Assembly (NCBI GenBank): GCA_929200485.1
Contig: CAKMZU010000172.1
Span: forward strand, 1-7,465
Length of the DNA stretch: 7,465 bases
Direction: 5' to 3'
Source: an uncultured Gammaproteobacteria bacterium
Lineage (GTDB): Bacteria > Pseudomonadota > Gammaproteobacteria > Pseudomonadales > DT-91
The position numbers and the translations under genes are program-made. Shown one piece after another: positions 5,987 through 7,465 of the stretch; position 1 is the first letter of the stretch; every line of letters starts with the position of its first letter. The notes under the pieces are model-generated. The model worked only from the letters and a program-made list of their open reading frames with translations. It did not search any database and was not told where the DNA came from.

Positions 5987-6874
5987 TCAGTTCGATTTTC
6001 TTCCAAATTTGATAACTTTACCCTCACTAGAAAAGAGCTCAGCCCACTGCCCTTCTATTCTTCTTGTAAACATATGTTCATCCTTTTTGTAACCTATAGA
6101 GCCAGTGCTTGAACTCTTAGTGCGACGTTTTGACGCTCTTGAATTTCTTAACGCTTCACTGAATTCAATGAGTTTTTCACTATGTATTCTTTCTTCTTTA
6201 ATCGTACCATCATTATTTAAAACAATAACATTAACACTTGTGTCTATGCTGCAGCTTGCAATCTCTCCTGATGTACTGCTACCTGCTTTTTCATTAATAT
6301 CTTCCCACTGGTTATTACCTTTAACGTATGAAATAGAATGGCTTGTCGGTACATTAAGGATGTACACTTTTTGAGCAGTATCATTCAAATAGAGCTTATA
6401 CTTTAATACGTTATAATAGCCATTCATAAAATCAGGGTTAGCTGTATTTTGAGATTCATTCTTAAAATCTAGAACACTATTTTTGATGTCTTCTTGAGTT
6501 AACTCTAATTCTGCAAGTTTAATTTTTTGAGAAATTTCTTCTAATTGCCGTTCGTCCAGATTACATTCATTTAAATTTAATTTAATAAAGTCTTCTTTTG
6601 TTAAATTCTCTTTATCTGTCATTATTTTTTTTAAAATATCATCAATGTTCTTGCTATCAATATTGAGCTCTGTTTTTTTATCCATTAAGCATTTCTTAAT
6701 TCTTTCTGATTTTTTGTGATTGGAGCCTCTGCTCGCAAAGCTGGTCAAGGCATTCACCACTTTCAAATAGCAAGGAATCTGTTCAATGGGTTTATCTTCG
6801 GCATAGCCGGGCTGCATATAGCCACAAATCATAGAAATAATAATAACGGTGGCTCTGTTTATCCGCTGCTTCAT
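5987..6874 (-). CDS. hypothetical exported protein, 295 aa
   Basis: I do not recognise this protein. Residues 1-25 form a classical Sec signal peptide: basic MKQRINR, hydrophobic core TVIIISMICGYM, and likely cleavage after GYA (residue 25) before EDKP. The mature part is Lys- and Glu-rich with four cysteines (35, 62, 104 and 208), which could form two disulphides in the periplasm. Residues 55-135 look helical, with two repeated LT(K/Q)ED segments (91-95 and 125-129). Residues 150-235 contain short strand-like stretches (KVYILNVPTSHSISYV, VNVIVLNNDGTIK). A basic Ser/Arg/Lys patch (243-259) precedes the C-terminus. The ATG at 6874 has AAGG seven bases upstream. AT-rich codon use differs from aroA, and it stands alone with no operon partner. 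It could be a secreted effector or envelope protein; that is inference only. Confidence 0.8.
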   Translation of the reverse strand: MKQRINRATVIIISMICGYMQPGYAEDKPIEQIPCYLKVVNALTSFASRGSNHKKSERIKKCLMDKKTELNIDSKNIDDILKKIMTDKENLTKEDFIKLNLNECNLDERQLEEISQKIKLAELELTQEDIKNSVLDFKNESQNTANPDFMNGYYNVLKYKLYLNDTAQKVYILNVPTSHSISYVKGNNQWEDINEKAGSSTSGEIASCSIDTSVNVIVLNNDGTIKEERIHSEKLIEFSEALRNSRASKRRTKSSSTGSIGYKKDEHMFTRRIEGQWAELFSSEGKVIKFGRKSN

Positions 6875-6938
6875 ACGGTGACCTTACAAAACTTTGAGTT
6901 GAGGCGCGTAGAATAAATTCAGAAAGTCTGATTAATGA

Positions 6939-6971
6939 ATGCTCGAGCATCGTCAGTTTCGAGCACCATCA
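6939..6971. repeat. 12-bp palindrome and 16-bp-spaced direct repeat
   Basis: ATGCTCGAGCAT (6939-6950) is a perfect palindrome. Overlapping it, TCGAGCATCGTCA (6943-6955) is repeated with two mismatches as TCGAGCACCATCA (6959-6971), at a spacing of 16 bases. The block lies 65-97 bases upstream of the 295-residue gene on its minus strand, where an operator would be expected. No good promoter could be assigned; TATTCT boxes near 6912 lack a convincing -35. Confidence 0.5.
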
Positions 6972-7113
6972 TAATGAAAAGTTCAGTGACGATTCTCTGC
7001 CATTATTTAGTGATAAACACCCTTATTTTTGCTGTTCAATCCAATCAGCTCAATCACGCCAGATTAGTTATATATTTTTTTAGTGGTTTATTTGGTATTA
7101 AATGAATTTTTTT

Positions 7114-7317
7114 CTAAATCGTAAACTGAGTAGAGATTTCGCCTTGAAGTCTAATTGTTTCTTTATAATCTCTGATCTGATTGTCGGCGCTTTTGATAAT
7201 GGCGTAATTCGGTTTAGCGTCTGAAGTGCCCGGCGTCTTGTAGAATCTCGCTATGGAGAGAAGGTATTTGTTATTGGTATTCCAGTATTCATTTGGTTTA
7301 GTTAGGCAGTGGATCAT
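7114..7317 (-). CDS. hypothetical protein, 67 aa, probably frameshifted 5' end
   Basis: I do not recognise this protein. The frame reads MIHCLTKPNEYW..., then a soluble-looking sequence containing NKYLLSIARFYKTPGTSDAKP and ending in GEISTQFTI. The ATG at 7317 is immediately preceded by a stop codon and has no ribosome binding site. A second minus-strand frame starts at ATG 7351 (GAG six bases upstream), reads MQKLLERPISLNDPLPN and stops at 7300. If one T near 7300 were absent it would run on as ...DPLPNKPNEYW..., giving one smooth 78-residue protein. The gene may thus be a pseudogene, carry a sequence error, or use a frameshift. No partner gene is within reach; the region 6875-7113 between it and the 295-residue gene is non-coding as far as I can see. 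Confidence 0.4.
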   Translation of the reverse strand: MIHCLTKPNEYWNTNNKYLLSIARFYKTPGTSDAKPNYAIIKSADNQIRDYKETIRLQGEISTQFTI

Positions 7318-7465
7318 TTAATGAGATCGGACGTTCAAGTAGTTTCTGCATTTAATCTCAGATATTTGAACTTATAAGTACTTTTATCTCTAATGATTAT
7401 GGTAGGGCGGAATTTGTGTGTAGATAAGTATTTATAGATGCATATCCTCGTTTTTTAAAGAGTTT

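Noticed and set aside
6105..6916. Plus-strand frames of 66-89 codons across the 295-residue gene
   Set aside because: They are antisense to a gene with a good ribosome binding site and a clear signal peptide.

Overview
This window is from a moderately AT-rich bacterial genome, most likely a gammaproteobacterium. The best evidence is a full-length class I EPSP synthase (aroA) that is the same length as the E. coli enzyme (427 residues) and nearly collinear with it. A leftward operon of a DUF2760 protein and two divergent Hsp70s also fits this group. I cannot name the genus. There is no rRNA, tRNA, CRISPR array or transposase.

Left third (1-3182, minus strand): a leftward operon reading DUF2760 membrane-anchored protein, then a 604-residue Hsp70-family ATPase, then a second Hsp70-family protein that runs off the left edge (197 residues visible). 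The first two genes overlap by ATGA, and 26 bases separate the two Hsp70 genes. Upstream lies a near-consensus sigma-70 promoter (TTGGCA, 16 nt, TATAAT). Within about 50 nt of its start point comes a perfect 9-bp hairpin followed by seven Us. The operon is therefore either preceded by an attenuator, or a very small RNA is made there.

Centre (3373-5063, plus strand): a 103-residue unrecognised cytoplasmic protein, a probable intrinsic terminator, then aroA. All active-site motifs of aroA are intact. The gene is not in the common serC-aroA-cmk arrangement and has no visible Shine-Dalgarno at its ATG.

Right part (5064-7465): an AT-rich, gene-poor region that looks accessory and partly decayed. 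It holds a fragment that reads as a DUF1543-domain protein out of frame with any start (a pseudogene), a few tiny possible hydrophobic peptides, an 11-bp tandem repeat, and a leftward 295-residue Lys-rich protein with a clear signal peptide that I do not recognise. Upstream of it are a 12-bp palindrome and a 16-bp-spaced direct repeat. A short leftward reading frame at the right edge appears to be split by a one-base frameshift.

The genes do not form one pathway. The Hsp70/DUF2760 operon is a self-contained and poorly described chaperone-like system, aroA is housekeeping, and the right side is lineage-specific material. I see no defence system or other clearly new system; the Hsp70/DUF2760 operon with its interrupted leader is the best candidate for something under-described.
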